From NCBI GenBank assembly GCA_041178325.1, contig JBEGVN010000082.1, positions 62,001 through 126,000 of the forward strand: a stretch of DNA of 64,000 nucleotides, read 5' to 3'. Each line of letters starts with the position of its first letter. Within the stretch, counting starts at the first letter, position 1. Both the position numbers and the translations under genes were made by a program. Below, piece by piece: positions 35,274-44,841 of the stretch. Below the pieces are notes generated by a model that searched no databases, had not been told where the DNA came from, and worked only from the letters and a program-made list of their open reading frames with translations. The DNA is from UBA6136 sp041178325 (GTDB taxonomy: Bacteria; Pseudomonadota; Gammaproteobacteria; Methylococcales; Methylococcaceae).

Positions 35274-36656
35274 CTATGGTTTGGAAGGAGCCGTTTTCGG
35301 CGTCTTCTTAACGATATTTATCCCGCGCAGAAGGTTCAATGCCTCATTCAAAGGGTAATCCTGGACAGCCAAAGCATCTTCAGAATCCGTAGCGCCGGCC
35401 TTAGGCGCTTCCTTGGGCACCGTCAATTCCTTGATGGGCTCACGTTTCGGGGAGGGATTATTGTTCTCCAGATGGTTGGCAAGATCGGCTTCTTTGATCG
35501 GGCCGAACTCTGACTGATTCGCCGCTTCTATCTTGACCTTTGAAATCAGGACATCAGGTGAAATACCCTCGGCCTGAATCGATCGTCCTGAGGGCGTGTA
35601 GTAACGAGCAGTGGTCAGCTTGACTGCCGCCCCGTTACTGGTGGGCAAAATCGTCTGAACAGAACCCTTGCCAAAGGTTTTTTCACCCATAATCACTGCG
35701 CGATTGTGATCCTGAAGGGCGCCGGCAACGATCTCGGAAGCAGAAGCCGAGCCCGCATTGATCAGAACGACAATCGGTGCCCCCTCGATCAAATCACCAG
35801 GGGTTGCATTGAATTTCATCTTCGAGTCTTCAATACGCCCATCCGTGTAGACCACGAGACCTTCATCCAAAAATGCATCACTGACCGTAACCGCGGCATT
35901 CAGAACACCACCAGGGTTGTTTCTCAAGTCCAACACCAACCCTTTAAGCTTTCCGGACTTCTTCAACTCCTCAATCGCATCAATCATGCTCTCGCCCGTC
36001 TTGGCCTGGAAGCTTGAGAGCCTGACATAACCATAACCCGGCTCAAGCATTCGGCTACGAACACTTTTGACCTTGATCACATCACGAATGAGTTTCAGCT
36101 TGATCGGCTGTTCTGCGCCTTCCCTTACAATGGTCAGCACGATGGCACTTCCCGGCTCTCCGCGCATAATCTTGACGGCATCATTCAGGCTTAGCCCCTT
36201 AACAGGTTTGTCATCCAGTCGAATGATGAGATCACCCGCCTTAACGCCCGCCTTTTGTGCCGGAGTTTCATCGATGGGAGCAATGACCTTAACAAACCCA
36301 TTTTCCATTCCGACCTCGATGCCTAGGCCACCAAACTGTCCCGTAGTGCCAACCTTTAGCTCTTCATACTGCTCCTTATCGAGATAAGCCGAGTGAGGAT
36401 CCAGACCGGAAAGCATTCCACGAATGGCATCCTCGAGGAGCTTGTCATCTTTCACAGGTTCAACGTAATCCTGCTTGATCCGACCGTAAACCTCTGAAAA
36501 TGCTTTCAAACCCTCAAATGGAATTTGGCTGCTGTCGGTTGTTTCAACCTTAGGGGCCGGGGGCTTTTCAGCCAAAACCATGCCTGATTGCGTCAGAACA
36601 AAGACGCCAGCCATGATCGGTGCGACGACTGCTCGAAACTTGAAGGAAAAAAGCAT
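35274..36656 (-). CDS. ctpA: Carboxyl-terminal processing protease (S41 family)
   Basis: Periplasmic serine protease, 460 aa. Signal peptide; PDZ domain (about residues 95-190, with GGLGIEV, AGVKAGDLIIRLDDKPVKGLS); catalytic core with Ser in INAGSASASEIVAGAL and Lys in GEKTFGKGSVQ, the Ser-Lys dyad. The order ctpA-envC-gpmI (all minus) matches many beta- and gammaproteobacteria. Roles in turnover of envelope proteins and murein hydrolases are known for the family. Confidence 0.95.
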   Translation of the reverse strand: MLFSFKFRAVVAPIMAGVFVLTQSGMVLAEKPPAPKVETTDSSQIPFEGLKAFSEVYGRIKQDYVEPVKDDKLLEDAIRGMLSGLDPHSAYLDKEQYEELKVGTTGQFGGLGIEVGMENGFVKVIAPIDETPAQKAGVKAGDLIIRLDDKPVKGLSLNDAVKIMRGEPGSAIVLTIVREGAEQPIKLKLIRDVIKVKSVRSRMLEPGYGYVRLSSFQAKTGESMIDAIEELKKSGKLKGLVLDLRNNPGGVLNAAVTVSDAFLDEGLVVYTDGRIEDSKMKFNATPGDLIEGAPIVVLINAGSASASEIVAGALQDHNRAVIMGEKTFGKGSVQTILPTSNGAAVKLTTARYYTPSGRSIQAEGISPDVLISKVKIEAANQSEFGPIKEADLANHLENNNPSPKREPIKELTVPKEAPKAGATDSEDALAVQDYPLNEALNLLRGINIVKKTPKTAPSKP

Positions 36657-36692
36657 AAGGATGGCCTTGTCGAAAATGAGATGAAAAAACGA

Positions 36693-37838
36693 TTAATGGA
36701 CTTGTTTGCACCAGACCAACGGATCGACCGGTTTGCCTTGTGTGCGGATACCAAAATATAGCCCGGGTTTGTCTCTGCCACCGGTTGATCCGAGAGCAGC
36801 GATCACGTCACCGGCCGTAACCGAGTCGCCTTTCGATTTAGTCAGGCTTTGATTAAATGCATAGAGGCTCATGACTCCGTTGCCGTGGTCAACAATCGTT
36901 AGAAGTCCATATCCACGAAACCAATCAGCGAAAGCGACCTTGCCTGCAGCAATGGCTCTGACGGGAGCCCCTTCCCTGCCACTGATAAGCACTCCATCCC
37001 ATTTACTGGTCATGCGAGGACTTCCGAATTTGGCGGTGATGGTTCCTTGCGGGGGACAACGGCCGGAGCCTTCAGAGGGGGAGGCATCACTAATTGACCC
37101 GATCACAGGCTCTTTGACCGGATCAATGGCGTCGATCGCAAAAGACTCCACCAAAATACCAAGACTGCGCTGATCTTCCCGCATTTGTTCAGCCTGATCC
37201 TTAAGCTCGCGTTCCCAGCCCTTGAGGAGCTGCCTACGCGCTTTGCTGGACTCTGCCAGCGCAAGCTTCTCCTCTTGCGTCTGGCGGCGAAGCTCAGCCT
37301 TTAAGGTCGCCTCATCGTTCAAATCCCGCTCAAGGGTTTCAAATCGCGCGATCTGCTCCTCGAGTCGGTGAATCAGATCAGACCTCGCCTGACTGAGATA
37401 CCCGTAGTAGGCTAGCACACGCGCCAAATGTGACGCATCCTCCTGATTCAGAAGCAATTTGAGCCAATCTTTACTACCAATTACATGTGCACTTCGCAAC
37501 TGACCGGCCAAATGCTTTTGTTGCGTGGCGATATCAGCCTTCAGATCATCGCGCTGTTTCTTAAGTTCACGGATCCGGCGTTCGCGCTGTTTGGCCTGAG
37601 CCTCAAGCTCACCAATCTTGCTGCTCAGGACACCTTGCTGAATTTCGAGCTGGGAAAGCTGCTGGTTTAGCTGATCCCTCACCCCGAGAAGGGCGGCATG
37701 CTTTTGGCGGGTCTGCTCCATCCGATCTCGAATCTCCGACTGACCCGGAACCTCTTCAAGAGCATACACAGGACCATCGCCTGCCGTCAGGAAAAACACA
37801 ACCGCAAGGACACCCGAGCGGTTGTTCAGCCTTCGCAT
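36693..37838 (-). CDS. envC: EnvC-like murein hydrolase activator
   Basis: 381 aa: signal peptide, a long coiled coil (about residues 30-240; IRDRMEQTRQKHAALLGVR and repeated heptads) and a C-terminal LytM/M23 domain. The metal site is degenerate: the HxxxD position reads KWDGVLI and the HxH position reads YFGIR, so it cannot bind zinc and should activate amidases (AmiA/B type) at the septum, like EnvC. It is followed by ctpA 36 bp on. Confidence 0.9.
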   Translation of the reverse strand: MRRLNNRSGVLAVVFFLTAGDGPVYALEEVPGQSEIRDRMEQTRQKHAALLGVRDQLNQQLSQLEIQQGVLSSKIGELEAQAKQRERRIRELKKQRDDLKADIATQQKHLAGQLRSAHVIGSKDWLKLLLNQEDASHLARVLAYYGYLSQARSDLIHRLEEQIARFETLERDLNDEATLKAELRRQTQEEKLALAESSKARRQLLKGWERELKDQAEQMREDQRSLGILVESFAIDAIDPVKEPVIGSISDASPSEGSGRCPPQGTITAKFGSPRMTSKWDGVLISGREGAPVRAIAAGKVAFADWFRGYGLLTIVDHGNGVMSLYAFNQSLTKSKGDSVTAGDVIAALGSTGGRDKPGLYFGIRTQGKPVDPLVWCKQVH

Positions 37839-37860
37839 TCCCGTGGCAGGATGGATCTGA

Positions 37861-39405
37861 TTAAGCGAGCAAGGATCGACCGGTCATCTCGGCAGGCTTC
37901 GCAATGCCCAGCATATCCAGCATAGTCGGTGCGATATCTGCAAGGTTTCCGCCATCCAGGAGCTTCCTTTGCGAGTTTCCTCGGTAAACCAGGGGAACCG
38001 GGAAAGTAGTGTGCTGAGTCAGCGCTACACCGGTACCCGGATCAACCATCTGCTCGACATTCCCATGATCAGCGGTGATCAGGAGTTCGCCACCGACCTT
38101 ATCCAAAGCCTCCGTAATGCGGGCAAGCGAGGCATCGAGCGTTTCGACCGCCTTTACTGCAGCATCCATAATTCCGGTATGTCCGACCATATCGCCATTG
38201 GCATAGTTACAAATGATCACATCGAACTCACCGCCTTCAATGGCTTTTACCATTTCGTCGGTGACTTCCCCTGCACTCATTTCCGGCTGAAGATCATAGG
38301 TTTTGACCTGAGGCGAAGGAATCAGGATTCTTGACTCACCTTCAAAGGGCTCATCAATTCCCCCGTTGAAGAAGAACGTCACATGAGCGTACTTCTCGGT
38401 TTCAGCCAACCGGAGTTGCTTGAGACCTTTGCGCGAAAGCACTTCGCCCAAGGTGTTGGTGATCGACTGGGGCGGAAAGGCGATCGGGTAAGTGAAATTC
38501 TGATGGTACTCGGTCAAGGTGACATAGCTTCCGAGCTTGCGCACTTCCCTGCGGTTAAAACCAGTGAAATCGGCATCATTGATCGCCTTACTGATTTCTC
38601 GTGCGCGGTCAGCGCGGAAATTCATGAAAACAACGACATCCCCATCTTCAAGATGAACGGGCTGCTGTCCCTCAGAGACGATGCTGGTGGTTGCAACAAA
38701 CTCATCGGTTTCACCGCGATCATAGGCAGCCTTGAGACCTTCTAGCGCTGATGCTGCTTTGAATTCCGCCTGACCCGAAACGATAAGGTCATAGGCCTTT
38801 TCCACGCGATCCCAGCGATTGTCACGATCCATGGCATAGAAACGTCCACAGATGCTCGCGATCTGACCCGCACCCAAATCCTTGAACTTGTTTTCAAGGC
38901 GCTGAATCGGGCCCTCGGCACTCTGAGGGGGGGTATCGCGACCATCCAGGAAAGCATGCATGTAGACCTTGCTTACCCCTCGTTTAACGGCCAGTTCAGC
39001 CATAGCCTGAATCTGTTGATCATGACTGTGAACTCCACCGGGGGAAAGCAAACCAAAGATGTGGATCGCCTTGCCGTTGGCCTTTGCAAGATCAACCGCC
39101 TGCGTGAGCGCCGGATTTGAGAAGAATGAGCCATCTCGAACGGCTTTGTTCACGGCGGTGAAATCCTGATTGATCAACCGCCCGGCACCCAGATGGAGGT
39201 GGCCTACTTCAGAGTTCCCCATCTGATCATCGGGCAAGCCAACTGTTTCACCGGCGCAATCCAACGTTGTATGGGCACAGGAGGCCCAAAGATGCTTCCA
39301 GGTCGGGGCCTTGGCCGCGGAAATCGCATTGTATTGTGATGATTCGTTGTAGCCGAAGCCATCCAGAATAACCAAGACAACAGGTTTAGGGCGATGCGAG
39401 TTCAA
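37861..39405 (-). CDS. gpmI: 2,3-bisphosphoglycerate-independent phosphoglycerate mutase
   Basis: Interconverts 3- and 2-phosphoglycerate using two Mn2+. Signatures: VVLVILDGFGYNE (metal Asp) and DDQMGNSEVGHLHLGAGR with the catalytic Ser. An ATG at 39432 opens the frame, but a TTG at 39405 lies 8 bp after AGGAG and gives 514 aa, the E. coli GpmM length, and the usual short N-terminus before VLVILDG. The TTG start is therefore preferred. First gene of gpmI-envC-ctpA. Confidence 0.95.
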   Translation of the reverse strand: MNSHRPKPVVLVILDGFGYNESSQYNAISAAKAPTWKHLWASCAHTTLDCAGETVGLPDDQMGNSEVGHLHLGAGRLINQDFTAVNKAVRDGSFFSNPALTQAVDLAKANGKAIHIFGLLSPGGVHSHDQQIQAMAELAVKRGVSKVYMHAFLDGRDTPPQSAEGPIQRLENKFKDLGAGQIASICGRFYAMDRDNRWDRVEKAYDLIVSGQAEFKAASALEGLKAAYDRGETDEFVATTSIVSEGQQPVHLEDGDVVVFMNFRADRAREISKAINDADFTGFNRREVRKLGSYVTLTEYHQNFTYPIAFPPQSITNTLGEVLSRKGLKQLRLAETEKYAHVTFFFNGGIDEPFEGESRILIPSPQVKTYDLQPEMSAGEVTDEMVKAIEGGEFDVIICNYANGDMVGHTGIMDAAVKAVETLDASLARITEALDKVGGELLITADHGNVEQMVDPGTGVALTQHTTFPVPLVYRGNSQRKLLDGGNLADIAPTMLDMLGIAKPAEMTGRSLLA

Positions 39406-39581
39406 CGTATAATCTCCTAGGACAGGCTTCATGGAAGCTTGTTTTCATGGTGGGACAATGGAAGGGCATGATGGCAAAACGCTCCGCCCCATGAGCCCGA
39501 TTTTAGCGGGTTTTGATAGCTTCGTCCTCTCAGATACCCCGCGTATACGGGATTGAATGGCCGGTAATACGAGTAAAACTG

Positions 39582-39890
39582 ATGAAGGATGAGTTGATTA
39601 ACCGCGAAGAGGACATCGCACAGGCTGCACATTGCATCAAGGCCATGGCCCATCCCTTGCGGCTGAAAATCCTCTGCATTCTGGGTGACACCCGCGCAAG
39701 CGTGCAGGAAATCGTCGATGCTTGCGGCACGACGCAAAGCAATATTTCCCAGCATCTTGCGATTCTCCGGGAGAAAGGGATCCTTGGATGCGAAAAAGAG
39801 TCGAATCGGGTCTACTACCATATTGACGATAAACGAACGCTCAAACTGATCGCGCTCATGCGTGAAGTTTTTTGCAGCGATGGCCACTAA
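39582..39890 (+). CDS. ArsR-family regulator of SqrR/BigR type (probable persulfide sensor)
   Basis: 102 aa winged-helix repressor: AMAHPLRLKILCIL, ASVQEIVDACGTTQSNISQHLAILREKGIL (recognition helix) and NRVYYHIDD wing. Cys32 (LKILC) and Cys98 (REVFC) are 66 residues apart, exactly the spacing of Cys41 and Cys107 that sense persulfide in SqrR/BigR. Three further cysteines are C18, C48 and C70. No metal-binding CVC motif of ArsR is present. It precedes a rhodanese gene by 29 bp, as BigR-type regulators often neighbour sulfur-transfer genes. It may control that gene, sqr, or both. ATG 39582 is chosen because an upstream in-frame start adds residues foreign to the family. Confidence 0.85.
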   Translation: MKDELINREEDIAQAAHCIKAMAHPLRLKILCILGDTRASVQEIVDACGTTQSNISQHLAILREKGILGCEKESNRVYYHIDDKRTLKLIALMREVFCSDGH

Positions 39891-39919
39891 ATTCAAAACA
39901 CAAGAACATCAAAATCCTC

Positions 39920-40366
39920 ATGAACGTCTCTCCTGAACAACTCATCGAATTCATTGGCAACCATTGGATGATGGGTGCCGCTCTTTTCGTGGTCACTATT
40001 CTGCTGATCCAAGACATCATCGACAGCGCGACTCGGAAACACAAAACCGTTTCCCCGACTGAAGCCGTAGTGATCATGAATAATGATCAAACCATCGTCG
40101 TCGATGTGCGTGAACCCCCTGAATTTGCTGAAGGTCATATTGAAGGGGCTCGAAACATTCCGCTTGGAAAGCTCGACGAGCGGGCCAGCGAACTAGAAAG
40201 CCACAAGAACAAGCCGATTGTTGTGAACTGTCAGTCGGGTACGCGTTCACTGGCTGCCGGCAAGAAACTCACCAAACTTGGTTTCACCCAGGTTTATGAA
40301 ATGAAAGGCGGGATTTTTGCCTGGAAGGATCAAAATCTTCCTATGACCAAAAAGCGCAGCAAATAA
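39920..40366 (+). CDS. Membrane-anchored rhodanese
   Basis: 148 aa: a transmembrane helix (MMGAALFVVTILLIQDII, about residues 14-31), then a single rhodanese domain with DVREPPEFAEGHIEGARNIPLG and active-site loop NCQSGTRS, catalytic Cys in CQSGTR. Sulfurtransferase that probably moves sulfane sulfur at the inner face of the membrane. It sits in the usual place before secB-gpsA; a grxC gene often found between is absent. Likely co-transcribed with the regulator upstream. Confidence 0.9.
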   Translation: MNVSPEQLIEFIGNHWMMGAALFVVTILLIQDIIDSATRKHKTVSPTEAVVIMNNDQTIVVDVREPPEFAEGHIEGARNIPLGKLDERASELESHKNKPIVVNCQSGTRSLAAGKKLTKLGFTQVYEMKGGIFAWKDQNLPMTKKRSK

Positions 40367-40402
40367 ACGGCCCCAACAAAGCCTCAACCGAGAACCCGTG
40401 TT

Positions 40403-40873
40403 ATGGCCGAAGAAACGCAAGCCCCCACTGACACTGATCCGCAATTTCGGGTCCAAAAGATCTATGTGAAGGACGTTTCTTTCGAAACGCCCAATTCACC
40501 TCAAGTTTTCATGACCGACTGGGAACCTGAGATTGATTTCAATCTTGGGAGCAATGCCCAACAAATTCAGGAAAACACCTTCGAAGTGACCCTCAAAGTC
40601 ACGGTGACCGTAACCCTGGGACAGAAGACCGCCTACCTGATCGAGGTATCCCAAGCAGGAATCTTTGGAGCACTTGGATTTGGCGCAGATGAATTGGGCC
40701 ATCTGTTGGGGAGTTATTGTCCCAGCATTCTGTTCCCTTACGCCAGGGAGGCCGTATCTGATCTGGTCATCAAGGGAGGGTTCCCTCCCATGCTTCTCGC
40801 CCCTGTGAATTTTGATGGCCTCTACGCGCAACGTCTTGAAGAGCTGAGCGTCGGCAGCCAGACGAGCCACTAG
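40403..40873 (+). CDS. secB: SecB protein-export chaperone
   Basis: 156 aa. Holds precursors unfolded and hands them to SecA. The family core QKIYVKDVSFETPNSP and GQKTAYLIEVSQAGIF, GSYCPSILFPYAREAVSDLVIKGGFPPMLLAPVNFDGLY is complete. 51 bp ahead of gpsA, as in many proteobacteria. Confidence 0.97.
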   Translation: MAEETQAPTDTDPQFRVQKIYVKDVSFETPNSPQVFMTDWEPEIDFNLGSNAQQIQENTFEVTLKVTVTVTLGQKTAYLIEVSQAGIFGALGFGADELGHLLGSYCPSILFPYAREAVSDLVIKGGFPPMLLAPVNFDGLYAQRLEELSVGSQTSH

Positions 40874-40924
40874 GCCTGCCATTCACGTGGAGGTCTGCGT
40901 GTCCATCTGGTTAGGTAATCGATA

Positions 40925-41935
40925 ATGGAGATTTCGGTTCTCGGCGCTGGTTCATGGGGAACGGCGCTTGCGTTGGTCCTTGCCCGCAACAACCACAACG
41001 TCCGACTGTGGGGACATAACCCAAGGCGGATGGAACAAATTCAAAGGGAGCGCTGTAATGCGCAATATCTCCCCGGCGTTCCGTTTCCGGGCAACCTTTT
41101 CGCCCTGCCCGACCTGAGCGAAGCATTAAGGGACTGCGCTTTGGTTGTAGTTGCTGTCCCTAGCCATGCTTTTAGAGCGCTACTCGAGCGTTTGCCAGAA
41201 CTAATGCAATCGCCCTGTGGAATCGCTTGGGCGACCAAAGGGCTGGAATTAAATACTGGCCTCCCTCTCCACAATGTGGTCAAGAGTGTGTTGGGTGACG
41301 CATGTCCCTCAGCGATCTTGTCCGGCCCAACCTTCGCCGGAGAAGTGGCTCGCGGTCAGCCCACTGCGATCACGGTAGCCTCAGAATCAGAGGCCTTCTC
41401 CGCGGAGCTAGTGAGCATTTTTCACAACCCAAAGTTTCGGGCCTATACGACAAGCGATGTGGTTGGGGTCGAACTCGGCGGTGCCGTCAAAAACGTGCTG
41501 GCCATTGCTGCAGGAGTGGCTGATGGACTTGGCTATGGCGCCAATGCTCGGGCCGCTCTGATAACCAGAGGACTAGCCGAACTCATGCGACTTGGTCTGA
41601 CGCTGGGCGGACGACCCGAAACCTTGATGGGCCTGTCTGGTGTGGGGGATCTGATTCTCACCTGCACAGACAACCAATCGAGAAATCGCCGCTTTGGACT
41701 CGGCCTTGGGAAAGGGCTTTCAGCGGAAATAATAGCCGCCGAAATCGGACAAGAAATCGAAGGCATTCCGACCGCCAGAATTGTCCACGAGCTTTCACTT
41801 CGGCATCGCATTGAAATGCCGATCACCGAACAGGTTTACCGCATTCTCTATGAGGGCCTCCCACCCCATGAAGCGGTCAGTAATCTTCTGGTTCGCGAAC
41901 CGAAACCTGAGACTGACCAACCGGATTCCGCATGA
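40925..41935 (+). CDS. gpsA: Glycerol-3-phosphate dehydrogenase [NAD(P)+]
   Basis: 336 aa. Makes sn-glycerol 3-phosphate for phospholipids. NAD-binding start ISVLGAGSWGTALA, then ILSGPTFAGEVARGQPTA, VELGGAVKNVLAIAAGVADGLGYGANARAALITRG with the catalytic Lys of VKN. Stop overlaps the MFS start (ATGA). With psd, aas and lplT it forms a phospholipid theme in this window. Confidence 0.97.
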   Translation: MEISVLGAGSWGTALALVLARNNHNVRLWGHNPRRMEQIQRERCNAQYLPGVPFPGNLFALPDLSEALRDCALVVVAVPSHAFRALLERLPELMQSPCGIAWATKGLELNTGLPLHNVVKSVLGDACPSAILSGPTFAGEVARGQPTAITVASESEAFSAELVSIFHNPKFRAYTTSDVVGVELGGAVKNVLAIAAGVADGLGYGANARAALITRGLAELMRLGLTLGGRPETLMGLSGVGDLILTCTDNQSRNRRFGLGLGKGLSAEIIAAEIGQEIEGIPTARIVHELSLRHRIEMPITEQVYRILYEGLPPHEAVSNLLVREPKPETDQPDSA

Positions 41936-43227
41936 GCAAAAAATCGAAACCCTCAACTTCAACCTCAAAAAGCCCATTAATCGCGGGCATCATCGGAAAC
42001 ATTCTCGAGTGGTACGACTTCGCCCTTTACGGCCACTTCTCCGTTCTCATCAGTCGGCATTTCTTTCCCGAGGGCGACCGCATCCTCGCGACCTTTGCCG
42101 TCTTCAGTGTCAGCTTTTTCATGCGCCCTCTCGGCGCCATGATCTTTAGCGCGATGGGTGATCGCCACGGTCGAAAACGAGCGCTTTCTCTCTCCATCTT
42201 GGGTATGGCGGCGCCCACAGCAGCCATTGGCTTTTTGCCGGACTATGCACAAATCGGGGGCTGGGCCACCGCATTTCTCATTTTTCTTCGACTTCTCCAG
42301 GGTATGGCCCTTGGCGGAGAGATGGGGGGAGCCGTCACATTTGTTATGGAGCATACGCCTCGAGCACAAATTGGACGGGCTTCGGCATGGATTCAAGCCA
42401 GCACGTGTCTCGGGCTCTTGGCGGGGACGGTGATGGCGAGCATCCTGGCTCTGCTATTGGATCAGCAGGACTTTGATAACTGGGGATGGCGTATTCCCTT
42501 CATCCTTGGCATTGGGGCCGCCTGGCTCGGCTTTAAGATCCGACGCAAGATGTCTGAAAGTGCTGTATTTGAGATTGCTCGCAATGAAAATCGGCTACAA
42601 AAAAACCCGTTGGGTGAAATTCATGGCAAGTATCGAAGGGCAACTCTGACGGCGATCGGAATCGTGGCCCCGATGACTTGTGGCTTTTTCTTCTGTTTTG
42701 TTTACTTCAACAGTTATCTCGTGACGGGCCTCGGACTCACTTCCGCCAGAGCACTGATGGTGACATCCTTGGGACTGATTTTGTCATTGATTGCGACACT
42801 TGCCAGCGGCATCATTGCCGACCGTGTCGGCTACAAATCGGTACTGTTAAGAACATCGCAATTGCTTTTACTTTTTACCCTACCGCTCGTTATTGTCCTG
42901 TCCGGTGAATGGAATATCGAAATCACCCTCATGGCCTACTTCATTTTGAGCCTGATACTCGGCGCTTATTGCAGCACGGCCTTCGCCTCGGTCACGGCAC
43001 TGTTTCCAACACCCATTCGTTACAGCGGAATCAGTATGTCGGTAAACCTCGCCTCCCCTGTTTTTGGCAGTACGGCCCCTCTTTTAGTTGCTGCAATGGT
43101 CGAAACCTATGGGGGACAGAATGGTTTCATTGCCTTTGGTGGATATTTCACCGTCCTCTGGCTTATGGCTTTGATCGCTATTCGTCAGATTGACCCACAC
43201 GCCTTTGCGCGATGGGGTCAACACTGA
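41932..43227 (+). CDS. MFS transporter of the metabolite:H+ symporter type
   Basis: 431 aa with 12 transmembrane segments. The start IIGNILEWYDFALYGHFSVLI and the loop GDRHGRKRALSLSI are typical of the MHS group (proline/betaine, citrate or similar). GGEMGGAVTFVMEHTP is another family block. Substrate cannot be told. Starts with ATG overlapping the gpsA stop, so it is translated with gpsA. Confidence 0.88.
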   Translation: MSKKSKPSTSTSKSPLIAGIIGNILEWYDFALYGHFSVLISRHFFPEGDRILATFAVFSVSFFMRPLGAMIFSAMGDRHGRKRALSLSILGMAAPTAAIGFLPDYAQIGGWATAFLIFLRLLQGMALGGEMGGAVTFVMEHTPRAQIGRASAWIQASTCLGLLAGTVMASILALLLDQQDFDNWGWRIPFILGIGAAWLGFKIRRKMSESAVFEIARNENRLQKNPLGEIHGKYRRATLTAIGIVAPMTCGFFFCFVYFNSYLVTGLGLTSARALMVTSLGLILSLIATLASGIIADRVGYKSVLLRTSQLLLLFTLPLVIVLSGEWNIEITLMAYFILSLILGAYCSTAFASVTALFPTPIRYSGISMSVNLASPVFGSTAPLLVAAMVETYGGQNGFIAFGGYFTVLWLMALIAIRQIDPHAFARWGQH

Positions 43228-43323
43228 ACACAGGTTGGATTTGTCCAGTATCGCTTTTTAGAGTGAATTCGTAGAATGGCCACGGCGCCTATTGCGTGAC
43301 GCCCAAGAAATAAAGAGAAAAAA

Positions 43324-43938
43324 ATGAAGATCTTCAGGCGTTATCTCCCGGACCCCGCAAAGATCCGTGAAATCAAGTCACTGCGGTTTTTGGGCGAGAG
43401 AATCTACTCACCTAATCTCTGGTACCTCAACCGACATTCGGTTTCTCGCGCTTTTGCTGTTGGTCTTTGGGCCATGTATACCCCCCCCCTACCGTGGCAA
43501 CAGGTTCTGGCAGCCTTAGGGGCTATCTACTTTGGCGCTAATCTTCCAATCGCGGTGGCATTGGTTTGGATTACCAATCCACTGACCTGGCTCCCAATGT
43601 ACTACTTCGCCTATGAAGTTGGCGCTATTGCTCTCGGCTCCGCGACCTTCAGCTTTGAACAGTTCTCCGAATTCTTCAGCGTCGAACAGGCGATGACTCT
43701 GGGGGCTCCGCTTTTGGTTGGCTGCCTGATTCTTATGCACTTAGGTGCCCTCATCGGGTATTTTGCAGTTCAGTGGCTTTGGATCCGGAATGTTCGGGAG
43801 TCCGTCACCGTTCGCCGACTCAGGAACATGCCCTTCAACTCTGCGGAAATGTGCCGCCAATCCTATGCCAGCTTCAAGCGCTACCTGGAACATCACCAGA
43901 TCTCTGTCAATCACCTGCCGCGCTCCCCAAAAAAGTAA
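43324..43938 (+). CDS. DUF2062 membrane protein
   Basis: 204 aa. Positions 25-60 (ERIYSPNLWYLNRHSVSRAFAVGLWAMYTPPLPWQQVLA) and NLPIAVALVWITNPLTWLPMYYFAYEVG match DUF2062, a family of unknown function with several membrane helices. A run of nine C (43481-43489) lies within the codons for Tyr-Thr-Pro-Pro-Leu, a possible slippage site. RBS AAAGAGAAAAAA precedes the ATG. Confidence 0.88.
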   Translation: MKIFRRYLPDPAKIREIKSLRFLGERIYSPNLWYLNRHSVSRAFAVGLWAMYTPPLPWQQVLAALGAIYFGANLPIAVALVWITNPLTWLPMYYFAYEVGAIALGSATFSFEQFSEFFSVEQAMTLGAPLLVGCLILMHLGALIGYFAVQWLWIRNVRESVTVRRLRNMPFNSAEMCRQSYASFKRYLEHHQISVNHLPRSPKK

Positions 43939-43974
43939 CCGACTCAATCGCCAAACGCACCCACCCTCATTCTT

Positions 43975-44841
43975 ATGTCCCTGACTGAAAAAGCTTTTGT
44001 TCTTGCACAATACGCCCTTCCGCACCACTTGCTATCAAGACTGATGGGCAAATTCACTTACTGCGAAAACCCCATCATCAAGAATCTGATGATCCGGAAA
44101 ATTTCAGCTGCATACGACATTGACCTATCAGAGGCTCTGGAGCCTGATGCCGGGGCATATCCTTCGTTCAATGCATTTTTTACCCGGCCGCTTAAGCCGG
44201 AAGCTCGGCCTATAGCACCTGCGGTCAACAGCATCGCATCACCGGCCGACGGCTTTCTAAGCCAAAAGGGACCAATTGAGAATGGGAGCATCATTCAAGC
44301 AAAAGGATTCAACTACACGGTCGAGGCCTTATTGGGAGGCGACAAAGAGAGAGCAGCACCCTTCCAAGGTGGGAACTTTGCGACGATTTATCTCTCGCCT
44401 CGCGACTATCACCGACTTCATATGCCTTTAACAGGCACCTTGCGTGAAATGATTCACGTGCCCGGACGACTCTTTAGCGTCAACGATGCAACCACACGAA
44501 ACGTGCCTGGACTTTTCGCCAGAAACGAGCGCGTTGTGGCTATTTTTGACACTGCCATCGGACCTATGGCCCTCATCTTGGTCGGCGCTATTTTCGTCGC
44601 CAGTATCGAAACGGTCTGGCATGGCGTGGTCACGCCACCAACTCGAGACAAGGTTTTCTCTTTCCCCTACGAAGGTGGAAATATCGTTCTTGAAAAAGGT
44701 GCGGAAATGGGACGTTTCAATATGGGTTCGACCATCATCGTCCTTTTAGGTAACCCCAACGCAACCTTTGACACACAGATCACCCCTGGATCGGCAGTCA
44801 AAATGGGAAGCCCGATTGGCAACACCAACAAAATCCCTTAA
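43975..44841 (+). CDS. psd: Phosphatidylserine decarboxylase
   Basis: 288 aa, makes phosphatidylethanolamine in the inner membrane. Conserved YPSFNAFFTRPLKPEARP, SPADGFLSQKG, SPRDYHRLHMPLTG, and the self-cleaving GST of FNMGSTIIVLLG, which reads MGST instead of the usual LGST; the Ser that becomes the pyruvoyl group is present. Its stop codon shares bases with the stop of the convergent SafE gene. Confidence 0.95.
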   Translation: MSLTEKAFVLAQYALPHHLLSRLMGKFTYCENPIIKNLMIRKISAAYDIDLSEALEPDAGAYPSFNAFFTRPLKPEARPIAPAVNSIASPADGFLSQKGPIENGSIIQAKGFNYTVEALLGGDKERAAPFQGGNFATIYLSPRDYHRLHMPLTGTLREMIHVPGRLFSVNDATTRNVPGLFARNERVVAIFDTAIGPMALILVGAIFVASIETVWHGVVTPPTRDKVFSFPYEGGNIVLEKGAEMGRFNMGSTIIVLLGNPNATFDTQITPGSAVKMGSPIGNTNKIP

